DNA of 15,375 bases from Gammaproteobacteria bacterium (GTDB lineage: Bacteria > Pseudomonadota > Gammaproteobacteria > Cardiobacteriales > Wohlfahrtiimonadaceae), in assembly GCA_003864535.1 (NCBI GenBank), contig BHEQ01000018.1, positions 1 through 15,375 on the forward strand. Direction: 5' to 3'. Under the pieces are notes generated by a model. It worked only from the letters and a program-made list of their open reading frames with translations. It ran no database searches and was not told where the DNA came from. This document shows, piece after piece, positions 5,221 through 14,040 of this stretch; positions within the stretch are counted from its first letter, which is position 1, and each line of letters opens with the position of its first letter. The position numbers and the translations under genes are program-made.

Positions 5221-7548
5221 ATGCAAGATCTAAATTATAAAGCTCTAAAAGAATCTGTAAACATTACAGCAACTACAATAAACAAAGATAATCATGATCT
5301 TAAAAAATCAATGGCTGTGTTAACTCTCCCAGATAATACGACCATTCACCGCTTAATTGAAGGTGAATATCCTGATCCATTTTCTATTTTGGGTTTACAT
5401 TTAATTGATGATATTGATGATATAAATAAAACTTCGCACCTAGAATTACGCGCTTTAATGCCAAATGCGGATGAGGTGAGCGTGCTTGATAAAGCTAGCG
5501 GACTTAAACTGTGCACACTTACAAAAATTGATGAGCGCGGATTTTTTGCAGGAATAGTTCCTGCGCATATAAACTCAGATACAAACTCAAATAAACCTGC
5601 TTTATTTGCCTACCAATTGCAAATAAGCTGGGGTGAGAATCAACATATCATTGAAGATCCATATCGCTTTAGCACAATTTTACAAGACTTAGATGTCTGG
5701 CTCTTAGCGGAAGGCAAACATTTGCGCCCATATGAGCTTTTGGGCTCACATAGTGCCTGTATTGAGGGCATTAATGGCACAACTTTTGCATTATGGGCAC
5801 CAAATGCCTTGCGAGTTTCGGTCGTTGGTGATTTTAATTTTTGGGACGGACGGCGTACCCCAATGCGCAAGCGCGAAGAGAGCGGCATTTGGGAGTTATT
5901 TTTACCAGATATAAGCTACGGAATGCTCTACAAATATGAAATTCTAGATTGCTATGGAGAGAGGCATCTTAAAGCTGATCCTTACGGTTTTTCTGCCGAA
6001 TTACGTCCTCAAACTGCCTCTAGAATAAGTAAATTACCTGAACGCATCCATATGACAAGCACGCGGGCCCAAGCAAATCAATTAAATGCCCCAGTCTCTA
6101 TTTATGAGGTTCATTTAGGTTCGTGGCGGCGCAATCCTGAAAATAACTATTGGCTTAATTATCATGAGCTTGCTGATCAGTTAATTTCTTATGTTAAATA
6201 TATGGGATTTACTCACATTGAGTTACTACCAATTACAGAATTTCCTTACGATGGATCATGGGGTTATCAACCGATTGGTCTCTATGCGCCAACCAATCGT
6301 TTTGGCTCTCCTGAAGATTTTAAAATGCTGATAGATGCAGCTCATGCGCAAAATATTAATGTAATCCTTGATTGGGTTCCAGCTCACTTTGCAGCTGATG
6401 ATCATGGACTTGCTAAATTTGATGGTACGGCACAATATGAATATCAAGATCCTAAAGAAGGTTTTCATCAAGATTGGAATACCTTAATTTATAATTTTGG
6501 ACGCCATGAAGTGAGTAATTTTTTAGCAGGTAATGCTCTTTATTGGCTCGAAAGATATGGTTTGGATGGCTTGCGTGTCGATGCAGTTGCCTCTATGATT
6601 TATCGGAATTACTCACGTCAAGAGGGCGAGTGGATTCCAAATTGCTTTGGCGGTAGTGAAAATCTAGAAGCGATTGATTTTTTACGCTATACCAATAATA
6701 ATATTGGCATTGAACAACAAGGTGCGATAATTATTGCGGAAGAATCTACAGATTTCCCAAATGTAACAAGACCTCCTGATGTAGGCGGTTTAGGCTTTAA
6801 TTATAAATGGGATTTAGGCTGGATGCACGATACATTAGATTACATGAAGTTAGATCCTATTCATAGACGTTATCATCACAATTTAATGACTTTTGGGATG
6901 ATGTATGCCCATACAGAAAACTTTATTTTACCGCTCTCACATGATGAGGTTGTGCATGGCAAAGGCTCTTTATTAGATAAAATGTCTGGCGATACTTGGC
7001 AAAAATTTGCTAATTTACGCGCCTATTATGGATTTATGTGGGCTCATCCTGGCAAAAAACTTTTGTTTATGGGATCTGAGTTCGCCCAAGGGCGTGAATG
7101 GGATTATGACAATAGCCTTGACTGGCACTTACTTGATGAAGAGGGTGGCTGGCATCAAGGTGTTCAAAATCTAGTCCGCGATCTTAATCATACTTATCAG
7201 AAAAATGCGCCGTTATATCAATTAGATTATGAATCTAAAGGCTTTGAGTGGCTTATTGTAGATGATCATGAGAATTCTGTATTTGCCTTTATTCGCCGTG
7301 ATGAGGCGGGGCACGAGATGTTAATTGTAAGTAATTTTACGCCTATTCCGCGCTATAATTATAGGATTGGGGTTAATCAGATGGGTAATTATCATGAAGT
7401 GCTAAATACTGATTCAGAGTATTATCACGGGAGCAATATGGGAAATATGGGTATGATTGAAACCCAAATGATTCCAAGTCACGGGCGTGAACATTCTATT
7501 ACGTTAGTAATACCGCCATTATCAACTATTTATTTTATTTGCACTTAG
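5221..7548 (+). CDS. glgB: 1,4-alpha-glucan branching enzyme GlgB
   Basis: Cytoplasmic glycogen branching enzyme (EC 2.4.1.18, family GH13) that cuts an alpha-1,4 chain and re-attaches it by an alpha-1,6 bond. The 775-residue protein has an N-terminal extension, the N1 domain starting near HRLIEGEYPDPFSILGLH, a CBM48 module around residues 180-270 (GTTFALWAPNALRVSVVGDFN), then the catalytic barrel with YEVHLGSWRR, DWVPAHF and a C-terminal all-beta domain. Catalytic residues are intact: nucleophile Asp454 in DGLRVDAVAS, acid/base Glu507 in IIIAEEST, and Asp575 in LPLSHDEVVHGKGSLL. It is about 49 residues longer than E. coli GlgB before the nucleophile, mostly at the N-terminus. AGGAAGAG (5205-5212) supports the ATG. 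It is the first gene of the glycogen cluster; glgX follows after 19 bases. Confidence 0.97.
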   Translation: MQDLNYKALKESVNITATTINKDNHDLKKSMAVLTLPDNTTIHRLIEGEYPDPFSILGLHLIDDIDDINKTSHLELRALMPNADEVSVLDKASGLKLCTLTKIDERGFFAGIVPAHINSDTNSNKPALFAYQLQISWGENQHIIEDPYRFSTILQDLDVWLLAEGKHLRPYELLGSHSACIEGINGTTFALWAPNALRVSVVGDFNFWDGRRTPMRKREESGIWELFLPDISYGMLYKYEILDCYGERHLKADPYGFSAELRPQTASRISKLPERIHMTSTRAQANQLNAPVSIYEVHLGSWRRNPENNYWLNYHELADQLISYVKYMGFTHIELLPITEFPYDGSWGYQPIGLYAPTNRFGSPEDFKMLIDAAHAQNINVILDWVPAHFAADDHGLAKFDGTAQYEYQDPKEGFHQDWNTLIYNFGRHEVSNFLAGNALYWLERYGLDGLRVDAVASMIYRNYSRQEGEWIPNCFGGSENLEAIDFLRYTNNNIGIEQQGAIIIAEESTDFPNVTRPPDVGGLGFNYKWDLGWMHDTLDYMKLDPIHRRYHHNLMTFGMMYAHTENFILPLSHDEVVHGKGSLLDKMSGDTWQKFANLRAYYGFMWAHPGKKLLFMGSEFAQGREWDYDNSLDWHLLDEEGGWHQGVQNLVRDLNHTYQKNAPLYQLDYESKGFEWLIVDDHENSVFAFIRRDEAGHEMLIVSNFTPIPRYNYRIGVNQMGNYHEVLNTDSEYYHGSNMGNMGMIETQMIPSHGREHSITLVIPPLSTIYFICT

Positions 7549-7567
7549 CAAGAACACAAGGTTACTT

Positions 7568-9649
7568 ATGACGCTTAATATTGGCTCAGCCTCACCAATG
7601 GGAAGTTACTTTGATGGAAAAGGTACTAATTTCGCCGTATTTTCAAAAAATGCATCTAAAATAGAACTATGTGTTTTCACTCTAGATCATAATAATATAG
7701 ACCAAGAACAACGTTTTGAAATGCCAAAACGGAGTGGGGATATTTGGCATGGATATCTTCCCTGTGCAAAAATAGGAACGCGCTATGCGTATCGTGCTTA
7801 TGGTGAAATGCCAACATTTAACCCAAATAAGCTCTTGATAGATCCTTACACCCGAGGCTTAGATGATTATCTTAATGATGCTGCGTGTTTAAGTGCGCAT
7901 AATCTTGATGATAGCGCAGCTCATATTCCTAAAAGTCTAGTTATAGCTGAGAATTATGATTGGGAAGGCATTGATGCTCCTAATATTTTGTGGGGAGATA
8001 CGGTAATTTATGAAGCGCATGTCAAATCTTTAACTCAATTGTATATAGAAATACCAGCGGATATACGCGGAACTTACGCCGCTCTAGCTCACCCAACTGT
8101 GCTTAAATATTTACAATCTTTAGGGATTACTAGTTTAGAATTATTACCAATCCAAATGCACGCTGATGAGCCGCGCTTACAAGATATGAGTTTATCTAAC
8201 CACTGGGGTTATAATGTGCTTGCACCTTTTGCAATTGAGCCGCGTTATTGGTCTGGACGCTTCGGAAGCACGCCTCTTTCTGAGTTTAAAGATGCGGTTA
8301 AAGCCTTACATAAAGCTGGGATAGAAGTTATTTTAGATGTGGTTTTTAATCATAGTGCCGAACTTGATAGACAAGGTCCTACGCTCTCAATGCGCGGCTT
8401 GGATAATTCCGAATATTACTGGCAAAATCAAGAATTAGCAGATACTGATCCAAATAAAGATTTAAATTACAGTGGCTGTGGTAATACGCTTAATCTTTCT
8501 TTACCGCATACACTTAAGCTCGTTGCTGATTGCCTGCGTTACTGGATTAGTGAATGTCATATTGATGGCTTTAGGTTTGATTTAGGTACAATTTTAGGAC
8601 GCACTAATGCTCTAAATGATTCTAATAATTCTAATAATTCTAAAAATCATAATGTAGAAACGGCATTTTTTTCTAAAAAAGCTGCTCTTTTTGCAATATT
8701 GCAACAAGATCCTTTAATCTCAAAAGTTAAGTTAATTGCAGAGCCTTGGGATATTGGACCTGCTGGTTATCAATTAGGTAATTTCCCCGTACCTTTTGCC
8801 GAATGGAATGATCGTTTTCGGGATGATATGCGCAATTTTTGGCTGTATGGAAATCTTAGCCTTGGTGATTTTGCGCGCCGCTTTGCTGCAAGCAGTGATT
8901 TTTTTGATCATAGCAGCCGTGATCCAAATGCTAGCATTAATATGATCTGCGCTCACGATGGTTTTACCTTACATGACCTAGTTTCTTTTAATGATAAGCA
9001 TAATCTTGAAAATGGTGAATATAATCGTGATGGTCATTCAAATAATTATAGCAATAATCATGGGCATGAAGGCTTGGATACGGATGATTTAAATATTTTA
9101 AAGTCACGCAAAAATAGCCAACGCGCTTTATTAATGCTGCTATTACTATCTCAAGGTACGCCCCAATTACTAGCTGGAGATGAATTAGGACATAGTATGC
9201 GCGGCAATAATAATGCTTATTGCCAAGATAATGAAATTACTTGGATTAATTGGGATAAAGCAGATTTTGATTTAAGTAATTTCACCACAAAGTTGATTAA
9301 AATTCGTAGAAAAATAAACGCACTAACCCAGAATAAATGGTGGGATACGCAAGATGAGGTCTGTTGGAAAAATTCCAATGATGATCTTATTGATTCTAAA
9401 CAGTGGTCTATTCTTGCAAAACAAGGAGCTATTCTTCAGATTGTCTTATCTAAAACCTATCGATTAATTATCAATACCCAGCTGCATAATCAGCAGATAG
9501 AGCTTACGCAAGAACTTACAGATGGATTTTGGGAAATAAATTTATGCTCAAGTAGTCCAAGCAATGGGGAGCTTATTTATCCTGAGCATGGTCGGAGAGC
9601 TTATCTTGCCCCTCCAAATAGCATAAGCTTATTAACTTATTTACCTTAG
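7568..9649 (+). CDS. glgX: Glycogen debranching enzyme GlgX
   Basis: GH13 isoamylase-type enzyme that removes short branches from phosphorylase-trimmed glycogen. The 693-residue protein begins with the CBM48-like GTNFAVFSKNASKIELCVF, then the barrel with VIYEAHVKSLTQL, DVVFNHSAE, Asp338 in GFRFDLGTILGR (nucleophile), Glu392 in LIAEPWDIGPAGYQLGNFP and Asp464 in CAHDGFTLHDLVSF; all three catalytic acids are present. GNNNAYCQDNEITWINW is also typical. Between Asp338 and Glu392 the spacing is some 17-19 residues longer than in E. coli, through an Asn/Ser-rich insert encoded by 9-base repeats (8621-8647). AAGG sits 6 bases before the ATG, and the gene follows glgB by 19 bases, so the two are co-transcribed and perhaps translationally linked. 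Confidence 0.96.
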   Translation: MTLNIGSASPMGSYFDGKGTNFAVFSKNASKIELCVFTLDHNNIDQEQRFEMPKRSGDIWHGYLPCAKIGTRYAYRAYGEMPTFNPNKLLIDPYTRGLDDYLNDAACLSAHNLDDSAAHIPKSLVIAENYDWEGIDAPNILWGDTVIYEAHVKSLTQLYIEIPADIRGTYAALAHPTVLKYLQSLGITSLELLPIQMHADEPRLQDMSLSNHWGYNVLAPFAIEPRYWSGRFGSTPLSEFKDAVKALHKAGIEVILDVVFNHSAELDRQGPTLSMRGLDNSEYYWQNQELADTDPNKDLNYSGCGNTLNLSLPHTLKLVADCLRYWISECHIDGFRFDLGTILGRTNALNDSNNSNNSKNHNVETAFFSKKAALFAILQQDPLISKVKLIAEPWDIGPAGYQLGNFPVPFAEWNDRFRDDMRNFWLYGNLSLGDFARRFAASSDFFDHSSRDPNASINMICAHDGFTLHDLVSFNDKHNLENGEYNRDGHSNNYSNNHGHEGLDTDDLNILKSRKNSQRALLMLLLLSQGTPQLLAGDELGHSMRGNNNAYCQDNEITWINWDKADFDLSNFTTKLIKIRRKINALTQNKWWDTQDEVCWKNSNDDLIDSKQWSILAKQGAILQIVLSKTYRLIINTQLHNQQIELTQELTDGFWEINLCSSSPSNGELIYPEHGRRAYLAPPNSISLLTYLP
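8621..8647 (+). repeat. 9-base tandem repeat inside glgX
   Basis: TCTAATAAT occurs twice in perfect tandem (8621-8638), followed by a one-mismatch copy TCTAAAAAT (8639-8647) and preceded by a related TCTAAATGA. It encodes SNNSNNSKN within an insert just after the nucleophile strand. Unit length is a multiple of three, so copy-number change would alter protein length without breaking the frame. Confidence 0.8.
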
Positions 9650-9732
9650 AACATATATTAATGATATGTGTCAAAGAAGTTATTTCAAAAACAGACTAAA
9701 ACATTAAATGTAAAATCAATTTTATCAAGTTA

Positions 9733-9762
9733 GCTCCAAATTATTTTTTCCATTTTTGGAGC
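9733..9762 (+). promoter_or_regulatory. Hairpin in the glgX-glgC gap
   Basis: GCTCCAAA (9733-9740) and TTTGGAGC (9755-9762) form a perfect 8-bp stem with a 14-base loop, 41 bases before the glgC start codon. No T-run follows, so it is not a classical terminator. It could be an RNA-processing or stabilising stem, or a regulator site, allowing glgC to be expressed differently from glgBX. The 154-base gap otherwise contains no gene. Confidence 0.4.
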
Positions 9763-9803
9763 AATAAATATACACCCTCGCATTAAAAGATAAGGAGATA
9801 GTT

Positions 9804-11087
9804 ATGAGGTTTCATAAAAATAGCAACCAAGCAATGCTAGCACGAGATCTGCCCAATAGGGCTGTTGCACTAATTTTAGCAGGAGGTCGCGGCTCGCGTC
9901 TTAAAGATTTAACTCTAAAACGCTCTAAACCTGCGGTTCATTTTGGTGGTAAATTTCGTATTATTGATTTTGCTCTTTCTAATTGTATTAATTCAGGGAT
10001 ACGGCGCATTGGCGTTATCACTCAATATCAATCGCATAGTTTAGTCCAGCATATTCAAAGAGGTTGGTCTTTTTTAAATGATGAGATGAATGAGTTTGTT
10101 GATCTTCTGCCCGCCCAACAACGTTCTGATAATGAACATTGGTATCGCGGAACCTCCGATGCGGTCTATCAAAATCTAGATATAATCAAACGCTACAACG
10201 CTGAATATACAGTTATTTTAGGTGGCGATCACATTTATAAAATGGATTACTCGCGGATGCTGCTAGATCATGTTGAAAAGGAATCTAACTGCACGATTGC
10301 ATGTATTAAAGTACCGCTTGAAGAGGCATCAGGTTTTGGGATTATGGAAGTTGCTGAAAATGGCAAGATACTCCAATTTCTTGAAAAACCTATAAATCCA
10401 CCGTCCATTATTGGTCATCCTGATTTAGCTTTGGCAAGTATGGGGATTTATATTTTCAACACTCAATATTTATGTGATTTATTGGAAGAAGATATCTTAA
10501 ATACTGATTCAACCCATGATTTTGGGAATGATTTAATTCCACTCATAACCGAACGAGGCGAGGCTTGGGCGCATTCTTTTGATCTATCGTGCGTTACCTC
10601 AGACCCATCATCCCCAGCATATTGGCGCGATGTAGGAACTTTGGAAGCTTTTTGGAATACAAATCTAGATCTAGCATCAGTTACGCCACAATTAGATATG
10701 TATGATCGCAACTGGCCTATTCATACTTATATGGAGCCGCTATCTCCTGCTAAATTTGTGCAAGATCATTCAGGTAGCCACGGTATGACTATGAATTCTC
10801 TGGTATCAGGAGGTTGCATTATTTCAGGGTCAGTTGTAATGCATTCGGTTTTATTCTCACGCGTGCGCGTCAACTCATTTTGTTCGCTAGATTCAGCTAT
10901 TTTATTACCAGATGTTGTGGTTGGGCGCTCAGCAAGGCTACGTCGCTGTATTATAGATCGATCTTGCCTTATCCCTGAAGGCATGGTTATTGGTGAGAAT
11001 CCAGATGAAGATGCAAGGCGTTTTTATCGTAGCGAAGAGGGCATAGTACTAGTTACCAGCGAAATGTTAGCTAAGCTTCTTAATTAA
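9804..11087 (+). CDS. glgC: Glucose-1-phosphate adenylyltransferase GlgC
   Basis: ADP-glucose pyrophosphorylase (EC 2.7.7.27), the committed, allosterically controlled step of bacterial glycogen synthesis. The 427-residue protein aligns almost without gaps to E. coli GlgC (431 residues), in the same numbering. The nucleotidyltransferase loop LILAGGRGSRLKDL is at 23-36; Lys39, the fructose-1,6-bisphosphate activator site in E. coli, is kept, as is Lys195 in FLEKPINPP, which binds glucose-1-phosphate. The C-terminal half is the left-handed beta-helix, including NSLVSGGCIISGSVV and SVLFSRVRVNSFC, ending EGIVLVTSEMLAKL. Regulation like the enterobacterial enzyme is therefore likely. A strong AAGGAG (9792-9797) precedes the ATG. 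It is the last gene before a terminator; glgA and glgP do not follow. Confidence 0.98.
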   Translation: MRFHKNSNQAMLARDLPNRAVALILAGGRGSRLKDLTLKRSKPAVHFGGKFRIIDFALSNCINSGIRRIGVITQYQSHSLVQHIQRGWSFLNDEMNEFVDLLPAQQRSDNEHWYRGTSDAVYQNLDIIKRYNAEYTVILGGDHIYKMDYSRMLLDHVEKESNCTIACIKVPLEEASGFGIMEVAENGKILQFLEKPINPPSIIGHPDLALASMGIYIFNTQYLCDLLEEDILNTDSTHDFGNDLIPLITERGEAWAHSFDLSCVTSDPSSPAYWRDVGTLEAFWNTNLDLASVTPQLDMYDRNWPIHTYMEPLSPAKFVQDHSGSHGMTMNSLVSGGCIISGSVVMHSVLFSRVRVNSFCSLDSAILLPDVVVGRSARLRRCIIDRSCLIPEGMVIGENPDEDARRFYRSEEGIVLVTSEMLAKLLN

Positions 11088-11107
11088 AATAATTTTTTTA
11101 TATATAC

Positions 11108-11144
11108 TTCCTCTCAATTTATTTTCAGTTGAGAGGAATTTTTT
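11108..11144 (+). terminator. Intrinsic terminator after glgC
   Basis: TTCCTCTCAA (11108-11117) and TTGAGAGGAA (11129-11138) form a perfect 10-bp stem with an 11-base loop, directly followed by six T's (11139-11144). It starts 20 bases after the glgC stop. On the other strand no T-run follows, so it works mainly for the glg transcript. It closes the glgBXC unit. Confidence 0.9.
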
Positions 11145-11266
11145 GTGCTTAAAATTTTATGAACAACTTAGCAAGAAAAATTTATAATATCTAAATAATA
11201 CAATAATTATCTCAAATATAAGCACCATACCCGTGGTATCTAACTAAGTTGCAAATTCAATATTGA

Positions 11267-12301
11267 TTAAAGCTTAGTATCAATACTTGGTTGTACAGAC
11301 ATCCCAACGCGTAGCTTTGAAAGACCTTCTTGATTAGGATCAAATTCGATTCGGACTGACAGGCGTTGTGTAATTTTAGTGAAGTTCCCTGTTGCATTTT
11401 GTGGTGCAATCGGCGAGAAAGTCACACCACTGGCAGGCGCTAGGCTCGCTACTTTTCCTGTAAAAATTATGTTTGGTAATGCATCAATCTTAATACTTAC
11501 ATGCTGACCTGGCTTAATATTTTCTAATTGTGTTTCACGATATTTCGCATCAATATAGATTAAATCAAGAGGAACAATTGCTAACAATGGTGCGCCAACG
11601 CTTACAAAAGTACCTTTTCTCAATGAATTACGGTCAAGAATACCTGATATGGGCGCAATGATTTGTGTATATGAGAGATTAAGTTTTGCTTGATCTAACA
11701 TAGCATCCGCATAGTGTAGTTGTGCGGTCGCTTTTTTCAAATCAGCATCTAAAATTACTGCTTGTAAAATAGAGGCTTGATGCGCTGCTTGATTGCCTTG
11801 TAAATTTGCTTTTTGAATGTGAAGTTGTGCATACGCTGTTTGCTCATTCTGTTTTGAACCAGCTCCTTGCGTGGATAAACTTTGGTAACGCGTAAGATTA
11901 AGTTCCGCAAGCTCTATAGATGCCTTATTTGCTAAAATACTTGCAGAGGCTTGCTCAATTAGTAGATCTTGGCGTTGACGCTGTACTTTTAAGCTTTCAA
12001 GCATAGCCTGAGCGCTATCAACATTTGCCTGAGCTATTTTAACGGTGACGTTTAAATCTCGATCATCAATACTCGCTAATAGCTGCCCTGCTTGGACAAC
12101 TTGGTTATTTTCTACTAAAACGCGATCAATTTGCCCAGACACTCTCGGTGAGAGCAAAGTAAAGTCAGCTTGAATATACGCATCATTAGTATATTGGAGT
12201 GAGGCATCCGCAGGTGAGCGATCCCATAGATAGACACCGCTGAACAATACTAGGCTGACCACGCTTATGCTGATTATTTTAGCAGTTTTTGGTAATGACA
12301 T
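11267..12301 (-). CDS. HlyD/EmrA-family efflux adaptor
   Basis: Periplasmic membrane-fusion protein linking an inner-membrane pump to an outer-membrane channel. The 344 residues start with a short cytoplasmic tail and one membrane anchor (about residues 9-26, IISISVVSLVLFSGVYLW). Next come TNDAYIQADFTLLSPRVSG and VENNQVVQAGQLLASID, the first half of the lipoyl-like domain, a long alpha-helical hairpin of about 120 residues rich in Ala, Gln and Leu, and YTQIIAPISGILDRN, the second lipoyl half. The C-terminal beta-barrel contains DAKYRETQLENIKPGQHVSIKIDAL. This matches the EmrA/VceA branch. AAGGA lies 8 bases before the ATG. It follows the MFS pump gene after 71 bases; the order pump-then-adaptor is the reverse of E. 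coli emrAB. No TolC-like gene is in the window. Confidence 0.92.
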   Translation of the reverse strand: MSLPKTAKIISISVVSLVLFSGVYLWDRSPADASLQYTNDAYIQADFTLLSPRVSGQIDRVLVENNQVVQAGQLLASIDDRDLNVTVKIAQANVDSAQAMLESLKVQRQRQDLLIEQASASILANKASIELAELNLTRYQSLSTQGAGSKQNEQTAYAQLHIQKANLQGNQAAHQASILQAVILDADLKKATAQLHYADAMLDQAKLNLSYTQIIAPISGILDRNSLRKGTFVSVGAPLLAIVPLDLIYIDAKYRETQLENIKPGQHVSIKIDALPNIIFTGKVASLAPASGVTFSPIAPQNATGNFTKITQRLSVRIEFDPNQEGLSKLRVGMSVQPSIDTKL

Positions 12302-12372
12302 AATAAATCCTTTATTTTAAGTAAATTCTTGAGTGTGATTTTTGAATGTAAAATAAATATGCTTGATGCTGA

Positions 12373-13914
12373 TTATGCTAATTTAGTAACTGTTTTAGTG
12401 GACAAACTCGGTGGATAAATATGTTGCATGGATAATACCAATGGGATTAATGCGAGTGCGCATAGTCCTAAAAATAGGTAGGTATCTGCATTGGCTAAAA
12501 TAAATGATTGTTGTGATAGTGTTTTTACGAGTATGGCAACATCGCTTTTTTCAGGCAATGTATGGTTCATTGAGCCTAAATGATCTAGGAGTATTTCTGA
12601 GTGAAAGCGTTCTCGCATGGTTAAAAAGTAGCTCATCACGGCACCACCGAGTAGAGTTCCTAAAGCACGCACTGTATTAATTGTTCCTGCAATAAAAGGA
12701 CCTTCCGCAGGTTGAACAACGCTCGTTGATAAAAAAAGTAGCGACACAATAGCCATAGGTTGTCCAAATGCCTGCAATATTTGAATGGTGACAAATTCAC
12801 TTACTAACCACTCAAGTGTTAATTGTGATCCAAATAAGCAGGAAATAGAAATTAAGCCTAAGCCCAGCGAAAATACAATTCGTGCATCGATCCACTTTGT
12901 ATACAATAAACGAGCCACAGCAAAGGCAATCAATAATTGTGGTAAGGCAATCAATAGCCCAATTGGTGCAATTTGAAGGCTGCGATACACCCAAATACGC
13001 TCTAAATACATCGAAGGCAATAAAGAACCAGAGAGAAAAACAATCAAAATACAGGGTAAAAGTAAGCAGGTAATAGCAATATTACGCCGACCCAAAAGCT
13101 GAGGTTTGATAAAAGGTGTTGAGTGAAACCATTCGCTGAGCAAAAATATGGCAATGCTGCTGATTCCACCTCCAATTAACCAACAAAATAAATTAGAGCG
13201 GGTCCAATCCATCCGCGCCCCTTGATCTAAGCCAATAGCTAACATGGATAAACCTGCTAATGCGCAGATTGCGCCCAGCCAATTTACGTGTGCTAATCGC
13301 TCCAATCGAATTGGATCTTGTGGAATACCCCATGCAACCATTGCCATCACAATAAATGCGACAGGAATTACTTGCCAATAAACCAATTTCCAATCAAATA
13401 TCACATCAACCCACTGTGCATTAAGCCAAATAGCTAAATTAGGAGAAAATGTTGCCGTCATCGCATATAATGCTAAGCCATAAAGTTTAATTGGTAGTGG
13501 AAAAAAGCGTAATGCTCCCGCCATTAATACGGGGATTAAAAGTCCACCCATAAAACCCTGTAGAGTGCGTAAAATAAGAAGGCTTGTTAAATCAGGCATA
13601 AGAGGCATCATGATAGCTAAAACAGTAAAACATGCGACGACAAAAATATGAAATCTACGTAAAGAAAATGTTGTGGCAAGCCATACTGAAAATGGCATGG
13701 CTACAAGTTCTGCTGCAATATACACAGTATTGATCCATGTACCCTCATCAGCACCAATTCCAAATACACCTCGAATATCAACCAGTGCTAAAGAACCTAC
13801 TCGATTATTAAGCCCAGCCATCACCGCCCCGATAAATATGCCTAGCACGCCAATGAATAAGCGAAAAGTAAATGGAGTGGGCGGTGGTCCTATTGGTGGT
13901 TTTTGCGTACTCAT
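12373..13914 (-). CDS. MFS drug-efflux pump, DHA2 (EmrB-like) family
   Basis: A 513-residue inner-membrane protein with about 14 hydrophobic segments, the topology of DHA2 proton antiporters such as EmrB. Near the N-terminus GVLGIFIGAVMAGLNNRVGSLALVDIRGVFG and ADEGTWINTVYIAAELVAMP correspond to EmrB helices 1 and 2, RTLQGFMGGLLIPVL to helix 4, and ARALGTLLGGAV-like VRALGTLLGGAVMS to the later repeat. The usual antiporter motif C with GP..G is not evident: the equivalent place reads MTATFSPNLAIWL, typical of a divergent branch. With the HlyD-type partner next door it should form the pump of a tripartite system; substrate unknown. The ribosome-binding site is weak (AGAG, 9 bases before ATG). 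Transcription is divergent from the LysR gene, its probable regulator. Confidence 0.9.
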   Translation of the reverse strand: MSTQKPPIGPPPTPFTFRLFIGVLGIFIGAVMAGLNNRVGSLALVDIRGVFGIGADEGTWINTVYIAAELVAMPFSVWLATTFSLRRFHIFVVACFTVLAIMMPLMPDLTSLLILRTLQGFMGGLLIPVLMAGALRFFPLPIKLYGLALYAMTATFSPNLAIWLNAQWVDVIFDWKLVYWQVIPVAFIVMAMVAWGIPQDPIRLERLAHVNWLGAICALAGLSMLAIGLDQGARMDWTRSNLFCWLIGGGISSIAIFLLSEWFHSTPFIKPQLLGRRNIAITCLLLPCILIVFLSGSLLPSMYLERIWVYRSLQIAPIGLLIALPQLLIAFAVARLLYTKWIDARIVFSLGLGLISISCLFGSQLTLEWLVSEFVTIQILQAFGQPMAIVSLLFLSTSVVQPAEGPFIAGTINTVRALGTLLGGAVMSYFLTMRERFHSEILLDHLGSMNHTLPEKSDVAILVKTLSQQSFILANADTYLFLGLCALALIPLVLSMQHIYPPSLSTKTVTKLA

Positions 13915-13954
13915 AATAATGCTCTGGTATGTGAGGATAAAATATTAATGTGAT

Positions 13955-13978
13955 AACTTCATGGAACGAAAATAAGTT
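13955..13978. promoter_or_regulatory. Possible LysR box in the divergent promoter region
   Basis: AACTT (13955-13959) and AAGTT (13974-13978) are inverted, and nested between them TTCATGGAACGAA (13958-13970) has the LysR-type T-N11-A form with TTC/GAA arms. It lies about 40 bases upstream of the pump gene. Short arms in AT-rich DNA make this tentative. Confidence 0.3.
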
Positions 13979-14003
13979 TACTTTGATAAATAAAATAAAT
14001 AAA

Positions 14004-14040
14004 ATGAATAGTTTTTATTATGAGTATTCATTAAATGAAT
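14004..14040. promoter_or_regulatory. Palindromic operator overlapping the LysR start codon
   Basis: ATTCATT (14026-14032) and AATGAAT (14034-14040) are perfect inverted repeats around one base and fit the T-N11-A consensus of LysR-type regulators. The ATG at 14035-14037 lies inside the right arm. A further ATGAATA (14004-14010) is the inverted partner of TATTCAT (14025-14031). A regulator bound here would block its own gene, consistent with LysR autorepression, while reaching the divergent pump promoter. Confidence 0.5.

Noticed and set aside
11227..11239. Small hairpin ATACC-CGT-GGTAT between glgC and the adaptor gene as a terminator
   Set aside because: Only 5 bp and no T-run on the minus strand after it.
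12785..13948. Several open frames opposite or overlapping the MFS pump gene
   Set aside because: They lie within a strongly supported coding sequence and show no protein-family features or ribosome-binding sites.
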